Assembly (NCBI GenBank): GCA_037892935.1
Contig: JAYXKI010000007.1
Coordinates: 1,426,001-1,490,000 of the forward strand
Reading direction: 5' to 3'
DNA length: 64,000 nt
From: Phlebopus portentosus
Taxonomy: Eukaryota; Basidiomycota; Agaricomycetes; Boletales; Boletinellaceae
In this document: positions 52,751-64,000 of the stretch, one piece after another
Numbering within the stretch: position 1 is the first letter of the stretch
Layout of the letters: each line of letters opens with the position of its first letter
The notes under the pieces: generated by a model
Told to the model about the DNA's origin: nothing
Seen by the model: only the letters and a program-made list of their open reading frames with translations
The model's database searches: none
Made by a program: the position numbers and the translations under genes

Positions 52751-55202
52751 AAACTGCAAACTTGCCTCGCGTTGTAGAGGACGACAAGAACGAGAAGTCA
52801 ACTCAGAAACTCGGGATTTTGGCTTGAAGCAAGATGATTCCGAGCCGAATGCTCTGTCTGATGCATCGCTGGAACTTCCTATTGAGACTAAGCAGTAGAA
52901 TGTCTGCACCGGCAGGTACTTGGTCTCATTTAGTCTACTAGCATGCCCAATCTTCCCCAAGACCGAGCTTATTTTCAGTTCTGCTTGCTCGTCACCTAAC
53001 TATTGAGACTCGTAGTCATCAGTCCTCATATATTCGCCGATGAGCACGATATAATGGATATTGAGCTTCCTTGAGGCTCACTGAACATTTTCCGTTGTAT
53101 ACGGATAAATTTGGTAATTCCAGACTTGCAATGCTTCTTTGAGCTGCTTTCTCGGTGCTTGGCATGAATTCCACCAGGTGCTTCGCTCCTATTCGGTCTA
53201 TATGCGTGTTACGTAATATCCATCACTGCTATTTCTGGTAGTGCAGATCGTCATGCATTGGCATATAACCTGAAGTTCCTTTCGATGCCACTTCAGTCTG
53301 CTACGTTTTCTGCATAGCAGTCTGACTTCCTTCTTCCTTTCTATTGCCATTCTGACGTCGCATAGCTTTAAAATGTCTATCAGGTATGATGCATAGGATA
53401 CCTTCATTTTCGTCTTATCACCGGTTTTGAATAACTTTGTACCTGCTGTCTGTATAATATAAATTCCCCTCCAGAATGATCTGGATGAACATCATTAACG
53501 AGCATGGGAAAAAATATGCCATACAACAACAGAATCAACCTAATCACTACACAATATAAATCGTCACTATCAGCTTCTAGGTATCGTTAGACTCAATTGA
53601 TCCCTCCTCTAGACTGAGAAAATTCGCAGAACTTGACGCAATTGTCAGTAATTAGTCTTGGTTCGATAATCTGTGCAAGCAATATTTCAGTTGGGATTCG
53701 CAGCAATACAGCCACGTTAGAGAAGATACATTACCTCTGCTCGACCGATCGATGATAGCCAATTCAAACCGACTGCGCGATTCGCGACGAGGCGGCCCCG
53801 GCTGGCTTCGATACATTGAAATCGTTGAGGCATACACTAGCAGCTTGCTCGATAAATCCAGAAGGGACTGGTTGTGTGACCATCCAACACTCCCTTCTGA
53901 TGGAGTCTGCGATGCTGAACTTCTCCTCAGAGCGAATTTCGGGAGTTCAGTAGCGGGTAGATTGAAGCCGCCAGCAGAGAAGACGTCGCAGACGAGCTTG
54001 AAAGGGAGTGAAGGCCTGTTTCGAGTGCCTGTTAGGAAGATAGTCGCGATGTATTGGAACAGCCTCTGCATTTTCCAGTTCTTATGTGAAGATATTGATA
54101 TTGGCTAAAAAAGGTAAAGCTATGTGTAATACTTTTATTTTCCGCATCATCAATAATACTTATCCTGGCGTCAGGCTGCAGAACTAATTTGTCCTTGGCT
54201 AGAGATTGCGCTGACATACTGTGGAAGCAGATGGTGAACGAGAAGGTGGTGGTTATCGATGAAGTGCCAGGTACTTGAAGAAACGGGTCAAAAAACTGTG
54301 AATGTTGTAGGCCAATATGAATCACTGTTCTAGAAAGGTCTCTAAACCCTTTTATAACAATGCAGAGCTAAATTGTTTGAAGCTCATTGGGAACGTCTTT
54401 GATGGGCGCAGGACTGTGGTACAAGGGTCCATTCATAGAATACTGAATTTAAGCTCAAAAAAATGGGACAATGTGGATCAGGGATTTGCATCCTAAAATA
54501 GAAGCTAACAGGTACATAGCCGAGCATCCAGCCATTCGATCTCGTGAGTTCAAACAACTAACGCATAAGGTGCCTTGAAATAGGATTGCGTGAAACAATA
54601 TTTTGATAGTCCCGATTAGGTTGTCGGAACAGCGCGCCGAAGACTTTGGTGAGATCCTTACATTCCCAATCTTTACTCTCCGCCATAACCAGCGCCGAAA
54701 ACAAAACAAATGCGGCAGACCGGTAAGAATAATAATTCCACATTAAAGGGTCACATTGGGGAAAAGAACATGCTCAAAGCAACGGGGTAAACACGATAAT
54801 CAGGGTAAAGGTTTCAATAAGAAAGCTGACTGAGGAGAAAGCGAGAAACGTCAACGTCAACGAACCCATTTATGAGGTGAAGAGAGAAAGATAGACAATG
54901 GAATTAAAGGGTTGTGTGAAAGAATGGTTTCGTGAAGAGTCGTTAATCGTTAATCGTAAAAACGGGAAAGAAAATGAATGACGGAGAAGCGAGCAGCACT
55001 TTGTACCTGCAGTAAATGTTAATGTGGAGAGTAGAGCTCCGATGAAAAGGGGCAAAATATGTAATACAGAACGAGCTTGAAAGGGAAAGATGGGACTAAA
55101 TGTTTTGCAACTCTCTTGCAAGGTCCAGCTTGATAGCATCCATCAACGAAACTCTTCCTTGCAAGAAAACAGCCTAATAGTGCAGCCGAGTGGCGCTTTA
55201 TT
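52751..55202. other. No supported gene
   Basis: Several frames of 60-140 codons exist (for example the plus-strand ATG at 53752), but none has a recognisable domain or a partner exon. The last 100 bases hold the 3' region of the next gene. Confidence 0.4.
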
Positions 55203-58200
55203 TCATTTGTTGGCAGTTAGAGCCGCTTGGGTGACCAACGCTTTCTCTTTGAGGACTGGTGGATAACTGTTCATGATGTGCGCGAGAGGCCGGAGGTCTT
55301 CCTGGTCAAGTAGCGCGATGGTTACTTTCGGCTATTGGAAAATGAATGCACGTCACGCGGCCGATGTGGTTGATAGAGATATTGTACTTACAGCTCCTTT
55401 GATACCGAATCCCTTAACTACTCGGAATCTGAAGATAAGTTAGATTATGAGTAACGACAGATAGCAATCTGGACGCTTACAACTTATCTCCAAGCTGTTG
55501 TTTCTGCTTCGGTACGGGCAGATCGGCAAGCGAGTCGACGAACTCGTCTGTGGCCTTCACAATAAGCGGATCTGCCTTTGACAAACCAAGCTGCTCCGCT
55601 GTTGAGCTATCTCGCAGGATCTCGATGATCTTCGCTGCTGGCAGTTGTGCGAGCTTATCGACAGTGGTAGGTACCGAACCCAATGATTTGCTTGGTGGTG
55701 TTACTGGAGCAGCAGGTGATGCAGCTGCTGACGGTGCCCGAGACGATAATGCAGGAGTGCGAGGTGAGTCCTCAAGCGCACTTGACGCAGTGGTCTTTCG
55801 CGCGGGCGTCACGGGCGCAGGCGCAGCCGTCTGCTGCTCCTCCTCGGCATCGCTACTGTCAAGAACGAGCTTCGCGTCTGCGACCTTCCCGCGAAGAACT
55901 TCCACGTTGAACAGGCACATCGCACGCTCACGTTTACTGAGGCTCATTAGGAGCTCAGTGATAGACGCTGCGCGCTCAGAGTCTGGTTCGAGCTTCCCTA
56001 CAGCCACACGCAGACGTTCGCGCTCCGAAGGTGCCCCGCCCCCAGGCACAGCGCCGGCCGCCGGCGAAGACGTGCGGGGCGGAGTCGAAAGCGGCGATGA
56101 ATGCGAGATAGGCGTCGAAGGATGATCAGGTGCCGACGCCGTCGCTGCAAGGACATTAGGATCGAGTAGTCGCGAGTCAGCAGATTCAGCAGGTGAAGGT
56201 GACTTTCCGCTACGCTCGTTCGAGTCTGCGCGTGATTCTGGAGGTGAAGGCTTCTTGAGAGCATTCTGGGCATTCTGCACAGCAGATGAGAAGCGAGCCG
56301 GATCATGGATGGCATCGACGACTTCTGCAAGTGAAAGGCCGATAAGTTGGTTCACGACGCCTTCGATCTCGGACTCTGGAACTTCTTTGAGCGACTTCAC
56401 GCGCCGTTGCAGTTCACCTGTGAGCACCTCCTTCCTCACAACAGGCGACAGTGCATGTAACTCATCGTAGGACATCGACAACTGCAGCTGACCGGAGAGA
56501 GCAGCCTAGGTGCTTAGCGTTAGCATGTGCATATTCGATATTCGCAAGCATACGTACGTTGTAATAACTGCCTGAACTTCTACGCGCACGGTCGGGAGCA
56601 AGTCTCTCGCTATGCCCTGACGGACTAGCTAGGCTCTGGTATCCTACGCGCGGGCTCGGCCATGCACCTTGACTATCACCACCTTCACTTGCGGTCGGAC
56701 TCGTCGCGCCGCTGCGACTACGAGGATGATTGTTATGGCCGGCGAAACGCTGTGCGAGTTTCTCTTGGCGAAGTTGCTTCGGTTCATGCAGACGGACGAC
56801 TATCTGCTTCTGGCCAAGCACTACTCCGTTCATTGAGCGTAAGGCAAGCGAAGCTTGGTCGGGCATCTGGTAAGATACGAAGCCGAAGCCGCGACTGCGA
56901 CCATTCTCGTCCCTCATAACGCGAGCACTAGAAATTTGTTGTAAATTCATGGATACCGTACAAGCCGGAAAGCATCGTACCTGACAATTGACCCGAATTG
57001 GTTGAAATGCTGAAATAACGTTCCAGAGTCAATAGTCTCGTCTAAGTTCTGACCAAGCGACCACGTCAGGTTAGATAAGACGACAAGAAAAGCAATTCTC
57101 TAACCTTTACAAACAGATTGCAGGGATCGATAAGTCCGCTATGACTACCAGACCCTGGTCCGGAAAGCGGAGCGAATTGCACTTGCTGGCCCGGTCCATG
57201 GACAAACGGACCAGACATCCGTCTTGGGGAAGGTGAATGCGACGGCCCGCGCACGGGAGGAGGCTGAGTATATTGAGGAGGATATTGAGGATAGATAACT
57301 CCGGTGGGAACGAACGGAGGGGCTGTCGGACTAAATTGCGGGTCAGGTCCACGACGTGGATGATACACCTGCACGGCGATATTATGATCTTCAACTTCGG
57401 CGCAATGCATCTCTGCTTCGGCGGCTTTCGCGTCGTCTTCGCTCCAGTACTCTAGTATTCCGGTGTCGGCGCCGAAAGGTGTCTGCGTTCGCACACTTGC
57501 AAGTGGACCAAATGGTCTAAACAGATCGTACAGTTGAGAGTCTGTGTACCCGGAGGAAGCTGCTTCACGATCCGTGGTGCAGCCCCAGCAGCTGGTAAAA
57601 TGTTCTGCTGGTCAGGAGGGTAAGGTGAAAGACGAATGATAGCGTTGGGAGTGCCTGGTACTGGACGACCTTGCAGCGTTGCGAGTGCCTTTTCAGCTGA
57701 AAAAGAGAAAAGCAGGGATCAGCACACATAATCGATGTTAGATGACAAAACAAGAGTGCCAGTGGCAGAAAGTGGAAACAGCCACACAACGAACACGCAA
57801 AGTCCATATGAATTACGCGCTCATCAAGCAGCGGACCAATATTTACACGTCAACGATAATGCAGCTTGTAACCAAGCTACCACGAAGCACGAAGATTAGT
57901 GCATCTGCCCGTGCCGAATGTCACGAGCTCGTATTCGGGAATCTTCGTAATTCTCAAGCAGAATGAAGAATGAATGTAGCCGGCCAGCCAGCCAGCTCCT
58001 TCGCGGTAGCAGCACATGAAACGGATGGATTTAATGCTGAAAAGGGCGTTCTCAAAAGGATGGCTCAAGAGCTCGCGCAGATGGAACGTCCGAATCGATG
58101 AGGGAACAGGAAAACAATCCGCTTGATGCGACCAATCAACAAGCTCACCTTTCTCAAGTTCCTTGAATTCGATGCTTCCAGAGATGGGTCTGTCCGTTCC

Positions 58201-58341
58201 ATCGCGCACAAGGTGCGGTCTGAATGGTACGCACGCCTCAAAGACAGGCGCGAGCGCGGTGTCGGAAACGTAAGCGGGCAGATTGAGGATGTACAAGAGA
58301 GGCTCCCGCAGGTAAGGGTGTGGCTTGTGTGATTCCGCCAT
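55203..58341 (-). CDS. rrm4: Rrm4-type endosomal RNA-binding protein (apparent frameshift in RRM2)
   Basis: Seven exons: 58341-58149, 57696-57105, 57048-56981, 56927-56558, 56505-55481, 55428-55392, 55331-55203. Every junction is in phase except for one missing base inside exon 2 at the PPGYTDSQL motif of RRM2 (about 57566-57573). With that base the product is 804 residues, close to the 792 of Ustilago maydis Rrm4. Domains: RRM1 (LLYILNLPAYVSD..., about 15-90), RRM2 (IVKQLPPG...YDLFRPFGPLASV), RRM3 (NLFVKNLDE... RGFGFVSY, about 258-335), then three MLLE-like domains (about 420-490, 575-640 and 705-785). Rrm4 links mRNA to shuttling endosomes through its MLLE domains and Upa1 during hyphal growth. 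The frameshift may be a sequencing error or a real mutation. Intron 1 is long (452 nt). Confidence 0.8.
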
Positions 58342-58595
58342 GGCTGGTCGACCTTGAGTATCCTAGAGTTTGCAGACAGCGAGCAATGAGCGTGATGAAC
58401 GTCGTGAACACGCTTTCGGACGCGCGCGACGGTGAGGAGGCGGCCTCGCGATTGTCGTCGCAGACAAAAAGTTACTGCACAGACGCCCGGCACGCCGTTT
58501 CCTCGATTTGGTAACCCTGGTGTGACTAACCCTATATTACCCTTATTCGGAGGACAGTACACATATCACAAGATCTTAACGACAAAATACAACAT

Positions 58596-60711
58596 TCAGA
58601 TATCCTTGTAGTTCTTAAATGGATTCTTCCTCAGAGCTTCAGCCTCACTGGCGGCTTTCCCTACACCAAGTCCCAAAACTTTCGGACGCATAGCTGTCCC
58701 TTGTGCAGACGACGTTGCCGCGGGTCTTTGACTTGCGTCCTGAAAAGATTGCACCGATTGAGCCGCCCTGTCAAAGATAGCACAAACTAAGCGCACCTCA
58801 TCTTGGAATGGCACAAAGCATGCAGGTATTTCTGGCTTTGCTGATGTATTTACTTCAGCATCCTTGTCCATTTCCTCCGGCACCGGCGGTTGAGGCTCTT
58901 CCTTAGCAGCTAGTTTAGGATTCAATCGTGCACTACGGCGAGGCGTCGGTCCCACCTCCTGAAGGAACTTGGTCTTCGATTTGCGCGAACCGACTGGAGC
59001 GACTGGAGCTTTAGGGTCCTTGTAAGGCGCGATGTTTGGCCCCGAGCATGAATCGGATGCAGTGCTTTGAGGCTCCGGGTCCACGTACGGCACAAATTTA
59101 GCATTATTGTTCGAACTTGGCACAACTGCGCCTGGTTCGGGGTCCACATATACTTCAAATGCTCTGCCCGAGCTCGCGACAGGTACGAGAGCCTCGGGAT
59201 CTTTAAAGACTTTGAATGGTTTACCGGTGTCTGAAGCAGCTCCGACTTCTGGATCTTTGAATACCCCAAAGTTCCTGTTCTGACTTGTTCCAGCCAGAGG
59301 AGGCTCAGGATCCCGGTATATCTCAAATTTCCTATTTGAGGTTGACAATGGATTCGAAGGGTTTCCAGAGTCAGAACTCAATACAGAAGGCTCCGGATCT
59401 CTGAACACTTCGAACTTTCCGCTTGAATCAGACGTTAGAGGTACAGCGGACTCCGGCTCAGGATCGACATACGGCACGAACTTGGGTGCCGCTCGCGCTC
59501 GAGCAGCAGCTTCCCTCAACGCTGCCTTAGCTGCTCCTTTCGGCTTCAAGACCGCTCCTTGCATCTTCTCTGGCTTGAGTCTATTCTCCTTGATACGTTC
59601 CGCGCGAGTACCGAGTTCAGGCCAAACATTGCCCGGGGCACGCGAAGCTTCGCCGGTAGGGTCGATGAAGACTTGTATACGTCCGTTTGGGCGTGGCCTG
59701 GTTTGAGAGCTAGAACTCTGAGAGGCAAGGGAAGAGGAGGAAGGTGCAGCAGAGAAAACATCGAATGATGATGTCGTGGATGTCAGAGGTGTAGAAGCTG
59801 AGTGAGTCGTGGAAGTCGAGGATGATTCTGCAAGTGGCCGTCGGCGTGGAATGGGATTGGGAGGAGTAGGCGTAGGTGCTGAATTAGTACCAGACGAATC
59901 TGCACTTGGGGTTGGCGCAGCCACCATCATCCGCTTTTGGAACTCGCGGTGCCGCCTTTCAAGGTGATCCAGTGGTTCCGCCTTTCTGGCAATGCCTAGG
60001 AGATATATCTCGTCCGCCTTTGGGCGTCTGTATATCGTATCAGTACTGCCGCTAGCTTGCATTGCGAAACAAGTGTGCTTGCCTGTTCATTTTCTCCAGC
60101 ATAGCAGCATATTCCTCATACAACTTTGCCCATTTCGTACCGATTTCATTGGAAAGTAAGAACTCGTAGATGACTTCCGGATGGTCAACATAGGTCCCAT
60201 AGCGGATCCAGAGGTTCAAGTAACGCGGATCGACTTTAGCATATTCAGAATGACGCATTGCGCGAGTTGCTTCCTCCAGCGTTTCAAGGATGCCAGACTG
60301 TACAGACTGACCGCGCGGGTAATGTTCGATTGTCCAGGTTACGAGACGTACGTATGAATCCAAGAGGATTTCCTCAGCTTCTTCCGGCGTAAACCCTTCC
60401 TCTTCTTCCTCGTCCTGTTCTTCGTCACTGTAGTCGCCTTTGTTCTCTTCCTCTGTCTCCTTCTCCCTCGAGGCGGACAGCTTGAGCTTGTCAACACGCT
60501 CTTGAGCCTCTCTCACGCGCTCCCGGAGACGCGCACGAGTTGCTTCCAGTTTCGCATTGCGCAGCTGGTGAGGAGTCTTGAGCACGCTTGCGAGCGTTGT
60601 GACGCGCCTCCCGCACGCTAACGGCTGAATGTTCTCCTTAGCGGCCTCGAGGATGTCGCAGTCGATGATTGCATTGGGGTCTTCATCCTCATCATCAAAG
60701 TCTTCGTACAT
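58596..60711 (-). CDS. mad3: Mad3/BubR1-type spindle checkpoint protein with ABBA-motif array
   Basis: Exons 60711-60083 and 60027-58596 give 686 residues in exact phase. The intron is a GC-AG type (donor GCAAGC). KEN box 1 is at 25-27 (AAKENIQP). The Mad3/Bub1 homology (TPR) domain follows (about 110-240, with DPRYLNLWIRYG and KADEIYLLGIARKAEPLDHL). KEN box 2 is at 356-358 (AERIKENRLKPEK). Around it lie repeats fitting the ABBA consensus F-x-[ILV]-[FHY]-x-[DE]: IQVFID (327), FEVFRD (415), FEIYRD (444), FGVFKD (463), FKVFKD (481), FEVYVD (500), with related FVPYVD (393, 521), IAPYKD (542) and FVPFQD (614), most followed by PEP. There is no kinase domain. Mad3 with Mad2 and Bub3 inhibits Cdc20-APC/C as a pseudosubstrate in mitosis. 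It ends 255 bases before rrm4 begins, both on the minus strand. Confidence 0.88.
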
Positions 60712-63442
60712 ACTGGGAGGGTTAGCGCTTGAGTTTGAGTATTGGACTTGCTGAGGTGAATGAGGACAAAGTGAAAGGCAGACAGGGAGCCACCACGCGT
60801 ACGGCGTAAATTCGAATAAACTGATGTCACGTGAACGTTTGTAGAGCCGTCTTGACTGTGAGAACTGGCTTCCGCTTACAGAAAGCCGAATACTTCTGTA
60901 TTGAATGTATTCCTATTTAACAACCTTAATTAATTATAATTTTCCATTTGCCCAAAATTATTGGTGAGGTCGGATTATAATTTCCCGTAGACTTTTGCAA
61001 TGACAAATGCTCTTAAATCGAAGGCGACCACTGTCATTGTATCAAGAAATTCATTGCTAGTTATCGGCAAGTACATAACAGATACAGTGTTGGGTTTGCT
61101 GTGCTATCTGTTGTAGCCTGGACTCCGGCTCAGCATCAATCTCAGTTCGCTTCAGAACTATTGGTAAAATCTCACGAAGTTTCTTGGAAACGTGCAGAAT
61201 TTTGAATCAACGAGTGCAAACAGATCGACTTCAGACCCAATTCACCACAGAGTAATTCAGGCTGCCGCAACTAGATTTAAATTTAAGAGATCCAAATAAT
61301 TACTTACCGGTTCGAGAACACGAAGATTATTTTCCTCGAGGAGATTATCAGACCAAGTTGAGCGGCCAAAGAAGGCAGGCGAAGATCACGTACCCTCACG
61401 AGCTGCGTGTGAGATTTGATATGGTCGTCGGCCTTCTATAGGAGATCCAGACGCAGTACAAGTTACGGCATAATCGGGTCATATTTTCTTTGAGTACCTG
61501 TGCAATCAAGAAGGCTCATGAGGTGCGAAGAGTCAATGAGTGGGAGAAGGTGAGCCAAACGACGAGCGAATCGTTCAATGGTGGCATCTTCTTACAATGC
61601 TGCACAATGCACAGGTCCTGGGCGCATATTGATTCATAAAATGCTTGGTCCACACATCGTATATTGATGGCGATGTGGACAAGGTACAAATACACATGAG
61701 AGGTCGACGCGACCATGAGAGCCGCCAAGGATTCGTTTGTGTTGCAGAGGTGAATGGTGAATGCATTGGCCGGATATCACTGTATACTTATCTTGGCATC
61801 TCTGACATATGGCATAGATGACGTGTTAAAAATAGCATTTACGCGCGGACAGAGATACGCGATTCGGAATGAGATGGGATGGCGTCCGCCATGCACCGTA
61901 CCGAGTAACGCAGATCGAGATGGTCGGAACGCATTTTGAAACTTGGCCTGCGCATCACGGAACGGGACATACTGCAAGGCACCGAGCCGAAGAAGTCGGC
62001 CCGCCAGTCAGATACAGGAGGTGATGCGGCTTCTGTCTGCAATTGACGTATGCATGTATGGGCGGCTAGTATGTAGGTCGAACAGGTCCGGCGGATCAAT
62101 CAGTGTAACACTTCCAGACCCCGACCTGTGCAGAGAGCACAGGTCGAGAAGACAACCGTGCCGCCAAACGGGCTCGTTGTCGACTGTCGTCTACTTGAGC
62201 AGCAACGCCATCACAGATCGATGCTTCACGGCACCGCGGAGGCTTTTTTTCACACCTGCACAAATGTAAACATGCAGATACACACGACAGGCGAATTCGG
62301 AGAATGTGGACAATTCGAATGTTGGCATCATTCGAGGGCGTGTAAGTTTGATAGGAATCCTCCTAATCGTCGAAAGATGAAACTGAGGCGAGCGAGTAAG
62401 TGGCGCCGTCCTTCCACATGGCTGGCAAGGCTAGACGGTACGTTCAAAATTTGTTGGAGCCTTGTAAGATCAAGAAGATTTGAACGAGACGCCGTGTCGG
62501 AAGACACCCATAGGACGGAGGAGCTGATGGCTCGCCGAGATTGCACTCGGACGCGGAGGCTCGAGCTCACTTCCTGATTCGCTACAATTACTGGAGACTC
62601 GATATGGTTTGTTCCACTTCTGATCCGGAATGCATATTTGGATTATTGCGTTGCGCTCGTCTTTTAGAGGAACACATCACCAGCTTCGCAACGAATGCGG
62701 AAAGTTATATTCGAATTAGTTGAAGATAGCTCGAACTGGGCACGAAGTTCTCGCCGTCATTTGTTGGTTGACCTTGTAGGCACGGACCCGGTTGCTTGTC
62801 ATGGATGAGTATCGAATGCGAGAGATGAGTGATCACCAAGGCGATGAGTAAAGGCACTCGCGTCCACTGTTCTGGGACGAGAAGTGAGCAGGCGCCTTGA
62901 TTCGGTAAGGATGCCCAACGTGGCCAAAACGACCAAAACGGTCAACGTATGGTCAAATGCTCAAAGACAACTGTATGATGACAGATGCTGCGCATCAAAA
63001 TAGACAAGGTAGCGATTGGCAGACGAGTGATAGCATTGATAGACACAGGAGAATTCACAGAGACATGACTGGCGAATCAAGGAGACTCCCAGGACCTGTT
63101 TTGAAGCCGTGCCAGGCGTATTGAGGAGAGTGAGACTGTTCGACGGTTGCCATGATACGAACAGGATGGTTTCATCACGATGGAATGAATCGAACGCGAG
63201 CGCAGAACATTTTCCGGCCTCAATATGGTTACTCGTTGTCACGCCTTACAATTGGATACGCATATCGTCACGGCTCTGTTACTACCAGTCACGCGCCTCA
63301 AATACTGCCCGTTCCGTCCTGCATTGTACTTTGTGTGCCACTTCTCGTCCTCTCCCGCCATCGTTCCTCTTTCCCTCTCTTCATCGTCTGTCACCGTTGG
63401 TCCTCTTGTTTTCGTCCTCGAGAACTATCTGAATACCGTGCT
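60712..63442. other. No supported gene
   Basis: Frames are short and show no domain on either strand. The final 150 bases are CU-rich and lead to the MAP kinase start codon, so they probably hold its promoter and leader. The 84 bases after the mad3 start are likely its 5' region. Confidence 0.45.
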
Positions 63443-64000
63443 ATGCCGGACCCACAGCAAAAGTCGAAACATGCGCATGCAGCCTCCCAGGGTCAGCCCG
63501 CGCCGCGGAAGGTCCGTTTCAATGTCGGTGAGTATTTTTTCGCCTGGTAATCGTAAGATTGAGAGCGTGTCTTTGACGTGTATCTTAGGCTCGCAGTACC
63601 AAGTACTTGATGTCGTTGGGGAAGGCGCGTACGGAATTGTGTGCTCGGCCATTCATCGACCAAGTGGGCGGAAGGTCGCAATCAAGAAGATCGCTCCGTT
63701 TGATCACTCGATGTTCTGCCTCCGAACTTTACGGGAGCTCAAACTGCTCAAGTTCCTCAGCGAATCCGGTGTTAGCGAAAATGTGAGCCTTGTTCTTTCT
63801 GTTTCTTTGTTCTCTATTGTCACCGCAGTATGAACCTCATGTGGCAATCGCGCAGATCATCTCTATTCTCGATATTATCCGCCCTCCCTCCTTAGAAGCC
63901 TTCAAGGAGGTCTATTGTGCGTGTATCCTTACGTTTTAGAAGGAATTTTTAATGCTAACTTTGCTTACAGTAATCCAAGAACTTATGGAGACGGACATGC
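63443..64000 (+). CDS. MAP kinase, Fus3/Kss1 type (5' part, runs off the window)
   Basis: Exons 63443-63527, 63589-63782, 63856-63916 and 63971 onward are in phase. After a short basic N-terminus (MPDPQQKSKHAHAASQG), the kinase domain begins YQVLDVVGEGAYGIVCSA with the glycine loop GEGAYG and the ATP-anchoring lysine in KVAIKKIAPF. The alphaC region is FCLRTLRELKLLKFL. The last visible part is LIQELMETDM, diagnostic of ERK-type MAPKs. The pattern best fits the pheromone/filamentation kinase of basidiomycetes (Ubc3/Kpp2, Cpk1). The activation loop is outside the window. Confidence 0.88.

Noticed and set aside
53752..54108. 118-codon ATG frame on the plus strand
   Set aside because: No domain and no partner exons; the opposite strand is also open over the same region, so coding is not supported.
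1..64000. CRISPR arrays, bacterial operons, rRNA genes
   Set aside because: Gene structure and introns are eukaryotic; no short regularly spaced direct repeats with unique spacers and no rRNA sequence seen.

Overview
The window looks like chromosomal DNA of a filamentous basidiomycete (Agaricomycetes-like). Genes carry many GT-AG introns of about 45-60 nt, and there is an Rrm4-type endosomal mRNA-transport protein, a Mad3-type checkpoint protein, a Fus3/Kss1-type MAP kinase, the basidiomycete 7TM and UstYa-like families, and a chromodomain Ty3/gypsy retrotransposon. Most coding sequences below were spliced by hand; where exon phases sum exactly, I say so. Layout. 1-8.4 kb: an Edc1/PNRC-motif protein (4765-6074) followed by almost 2 kb of pyrimidine-rich DNA without a gene. 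8.4-14.5 kb: four decayed, related F-box genes. 14.6-21.9 kb: an accessory block with two UstYa-like (DUF3328) genes flanking a beta-lactamase-like serine hydrolase, then a 7TM protein and a single-pass membrane protein. 22.2-41.5 kb: one 19.2-kb retrotransposon on the minus strand (identical 1505-bp LTRs, 5-bp target duplication CTTTA) that itself contains a nested, non-autonomous Gag-protease LTR element on the plus strand (31437-39103). 42.3-44.9 kb: two more F-box pseudogenes, one side of a duplication whose other side is at 13.0-14.5 kb. 45.5-48.1 kb: two unidentified small genes. 48.3-50.7 kb: MAK5 RNA helicase, with a CACTA-type foldback MITE just upstream. 52.1-52.7 kb: a hAT-type MITE inside a zinc-finger reading frame. 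55.2-60.7 kb: rrm4 and mad3, head to tail on the minus strand. 63.4 kb to the end: the 5' part of a MAP kinase. Main discovery. The outer retrotransposon is far more complex than a plain Gag-Pol element. Its predicted RNA start pairs over 11 nt with the primer-binding site (Tf1-like self-priming). Its leader of about 1.67 kb has no ATG in any frame before Gag. A 49-nt leader intron would create an ATG in ideal context at the splice junction, opening a 281-codon membrane/coiled-coil ORF. Gag and Pol overlap by only 10 nt around a T5 slip site. There are two extra genes between pol and the 3' LTR, one an intron-containing membrane microprotein, and a 246-codon ORF sits inside the LTR U3. This resembles the logic of a complex retrovirus: unspliced RNA for Gag-Pol and spliced RNA for accessory proteins. 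Second discovery. Mad3 has its Cdc20-binding ABBA-type motif amplified into an array of about ten degenerate copies around KEN box 2. Also notable: the nested element's LTRs differ only at CpG sites (six transitions) plus one indel, and rrm4 has an apparent one-base deficit in RRM2.
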